DNA of 22,827 nucleotides from JANSXG01 sp965652425 (GTDB taxonomy: Bacteria; Planctomycetota; Phycisphaerae; Phycisphaerales; UBA1924), in assembly GCA_965652425.1 (NCBI GenBank), contig CBFGVX010000055.1, positions 1 through 22,827 on the forward strand, read 5' to 3'. A program made the translations under genes and the position numbers. The notes beneath the pieces were generated by a model. The model was not told where the DNA came from and did no database searches. It worked only from the letters and a program-made list of their open reading frames with translations. Of this stretch, positions 21,383-22,827 are shown piece by piece (positions within the stretch are counted from its first letter, which is position 1; every line of letters begins with the position of its first letter).

Positions 21383-22720
21383 TCAGCCCGACCAGCGACG
21401 CAGCACGATCGCCGCGTTCTGGCCCCCGATCGCGCCCGTGCACGCCAGCACATGCTGCAATTCCGCCCCGCGCGCCGGCGCACTGCCCGCGTCCAGACCG
21501 TCCGCCGGCCGACCGCGATGGATCCGCGCCGGCAACCGCTGCTCGCGCAGGCACCACGCGCCCACGCACACCCCGATCGCCCCAGCGCCCGCCGCCAGCG
21601 TCCCGATCGCCGGCGTCACCGTCACCAGCGGGATATCCCCCAGCCGCTCGCCGAACACCGTGCGCAGCGCCGCCGCCTCCGCCTCGTCCGCCGGGCGATG
21701 CCCCAGGCCCTGCGGCACGATCGCATCAATCTCCTCAGGGCCGATCCCCGCCTCCTTCAGCGCCGCCTCAATCGCCACCTCCAGCCCCACCGAGCGCCGC
21801 TGCGCATCGCCGCTCACCGGCGAATGCCCCGCGCCGAAACCGGCGATCTCCGCGATCGGCGTCGCCCCCCGCTGCTCCGCCGCGTCCAGCCCCTCCACCA
21901 TCAGGATCCCGCCGCCCTCGCCCGTCAGCGTCCCCGTCGCGTCCGGATCGTACGGACGCACGAACGACGCCCCGTCCTCCGACTCGCCGGTGTGCGCCAG
22001 AATCCCCGTCAGGTCGAACCGGATCATCCCCATCGGGTTCAGCTTCGATTCCACACCCCCCGAGAAGCACACATCCGCATCGCCCCGCTCGATCACCCGC
22101 AGCGACTCGCCGATGCTCAAAGGCCCCGACGCCTCCGAGCAGGTGATCGTGTTCGACGGCCCCCGCGCATCGTGGATGATCGTCACATGGCACGACAGCA
22201 TGTTCGGCAGATACTTCAGCATCCACAGCGGCGTCAGGTTGTCCATCCCAGCGCCGGTTTCCTCGTCCGCCCCCCACCGCTCGTAGCTGAACCGGCCGTC
22301 TTCCGTCGCCGTCACCATCGCCATCGCCAGCTCCGGCACCTCAGCCGCGATCAGCCCCGCCCCGATCTGGCAGCCCACCCGCTGCGGCGGATAGGTCACC
22401 TCCGCCCCATCCTCAATATGCGCCGCCATCCCCTTGGTCACCAGCCCCGCCGACTCGAGCGCGTTCTGGGCCGCCCCGACCGCCAGCTCCGTGTCCCGGG
22501 CCATCACCTTCACCGCCTTGCGGTAGGCCTTGGGCACATAGTCCTTGGCCTGAAAATCCGGAACCTCGGCCCCGAGCGACGACCGAAACCCGCCCGCATC
22601 AAACCGCGAAATCGGCCCCAGCCGCGACTGCCCCGAGCACAACCCCTCCCACAGCGCCTCCATCCCCACGCCAAACGGGGTGACGGCTCCGATCCCGGTA
22701 ATCACAACTCGTCGCGCCAT
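21383..22720 (-). CDS. Inactive ketosynthase homologue (KS-beta / chain-length-factor-like)
   Basis: This 445-residue protein has the complete thiolase fold of ketosynthases: VVITGIGAVTPFG at 5-17, GPSNTITCSEASGPLSIGE at 187-205, RGDADVCFSGGVES at 212-225, VRPYDPDATG at 254-263 and the C-terminal ACTGAIGGQNA. The catalytic residues are all replaced. The nucleophile Cys position in T-A-C-A-S-G reads C-S-E196-A-S-G. The first catalytic His (HGTGT) is Gln337 in QGLGH. The Lys and second His (K-S-x-x-G-H) are Thr369 and Thr374 in TPAIGT. Such a pattern is known for chain-length factors of type II polyketide synthases, where the Cys is usually Gln, and for KS-beta proteins that pair with active KS-alpha. 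An active FabF is encoded 600 nt downstream in the same operon. ATG 22720 has no ribosome site and lies 6 nt after a TACAAT box, suggesting a leaderless transcript. Confidence 0.85.
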   Translation of the reverse strand: MARRVVITGIGAVTPFGVGMEALWEGLCSGQSRLGPISRFDAGGFRSSLGAEVPDFQAKDYVPKAYRKAVKVMARDTELAVGAAQNALESAGLVTKGMAAHIEDGAEVTYPPQRVGCQIGAGLIAAEVPELAMAMVTATEDGRFSYERWGADEETGAGMDNLTPLWMLKYLPNMLSCHVTIIHDARGPSNTITCSEASGPLSIGESLRVIERGDADVCFSGGVESKLNPMGMIRFDLTGILAHTGESEDGASFVRPYDPDATGTLTGEGGGILMVEGLDAAEQRGATPIAEIAGFGAGHSPVSGDAQRRSVGLEVAIEAALKEAGIGPEEIDAIVPQGLGHRPADEAEAAALRTVFGERLGDIPLVTVTPAIGTLAAGAGAIGVCVGAWCLREQRLPARIHRGRPADGLDAGSAPARGAELQHVLACTGAIGGQNAAIVLRRWSG

Positions 22721-22726
22721 GGGCCG

Positions 22727-22732
22727 ATTGTA
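22727..22732 (-). promoter_or_regulatory. Possible -10 box of the ketosynthase operon
   Basis: TACAAT on the minus strand (5 of 6 matches to TATAAT) ends 6 nt before ATG 22720, so the RNA would start at or next to the A of the ATG. No ribosome-binding site is present between them. No good -35 hexamer was found 16-18 nt upstream. Confidence 0.4.
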
Positions 22733-22827
22733 GCGACGCCAGCCGCCCCCGAGTCTCGCACCACAGTGGATCGGGTGCCATCTATGAGCAAGCCGTTGTC
22801 AAGAGGTGATGCGGGAGGTTTCGCGGG

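Noticed and set aside
22797..22802. Perfect TTGACA on the minus strand upstream of the ketosynthase operon
   Set aside because: No -10-like hexamer at 16-18 nt spacing, and it is 64 nt from the TACAAT box, so the two cannot form one promoter.
22784..22827. ATG with an open frame running off the right end (MSKPLSRGDAGG)
   Set aside because: Only 14 codons and no ribosome site; a divergent gene start cannot be supported from this.

Overview
The window is GC-rich bacterial DNA in which most of the sequence is protein-coding. The organism is most likely a planctomycete of the Phycisphaerae/Phycisphaerales type. This is inferred from two secreted proteins with C-terminal paired EF-hand dockerin-like tails (D-x-N-G-D-G-V-V-N-x-x-D), a HAF-repeat protein, frequent GTG/TTG starts and gene content. 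No taxonomic marker such as rRNA is present.

Layout. 1-825 is the nearly complete 3' part of an SDR oxidoreductase. 826-979 is an unusually AT-rich gap holding a run of 21 G. 980-1987 is a Cys-rich secreted protein with a dockerin tail, visibly lower in GC over its first 80%. On the minus strand follow a large GH35-like protein (1988-4810), an HD-GYP domain protein (4977-6206) and a small putative lipoprotein (6348-6758). A direct-repeat pair lies just upstream of the GH35-like gene. 6845-7591 (+) is an NfsA-like nitroreductase. After a leader with three inverted repeats comes a HAF-repeat/dockerin protein (7890-9164). An unrecognised small protein (9171-9620, -) and a tRNA-Leu(UAG) gene (9770-9853, -) follow.

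10026-16083 (+) is a compact operon: a DoxX-like membrane protein, a VWA protein with a TonB-like N-terminal anchor, a TolQ/ExbB proton-channel protein, two tandem ExbD/TolR proteins and a 777-residue secreted helical protein. It looks like a Tol/Exb-type energy-transducing envelope complex in which a VWA domain occupies the place of the TonB/TolA effector.

16086-17671 (-) holds rpiB, overlapped by a gene fusing a degenerate Sua5/YrdC-like domain to a low-molecular-weight phosphatase with the CTGNTCRS signature of protein-arginine phosphatases. The domain order matches the Firmicute ywlC-ywlE-ywlF(rpiB) neighbourhood. 17856-18425 (+) is an unrecognised cytoplasmic protein.

18459-22720 (-) is a four-gene set: a ketosynthase homologue that has lost Cys, both His and the Lys of the active site (KS-beta/chain-length-factor-like), a degenerate GxxExxY protein, a fully catalytic FabF-type ketosynthase, and a single-pass membrane protein. 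The pairing suggests a KS-alpha/KS-beta heterodimer making an unidentified acyl or polyene product.

The four convergent gene pairs are almost abutting (0, 6, 2 and 33 nt apart). Several genes look like altered or inactive versions of enzyme families (GH35-like, YrdC-like, KS-beta-like, GxxExxY, VWA MIDAS).
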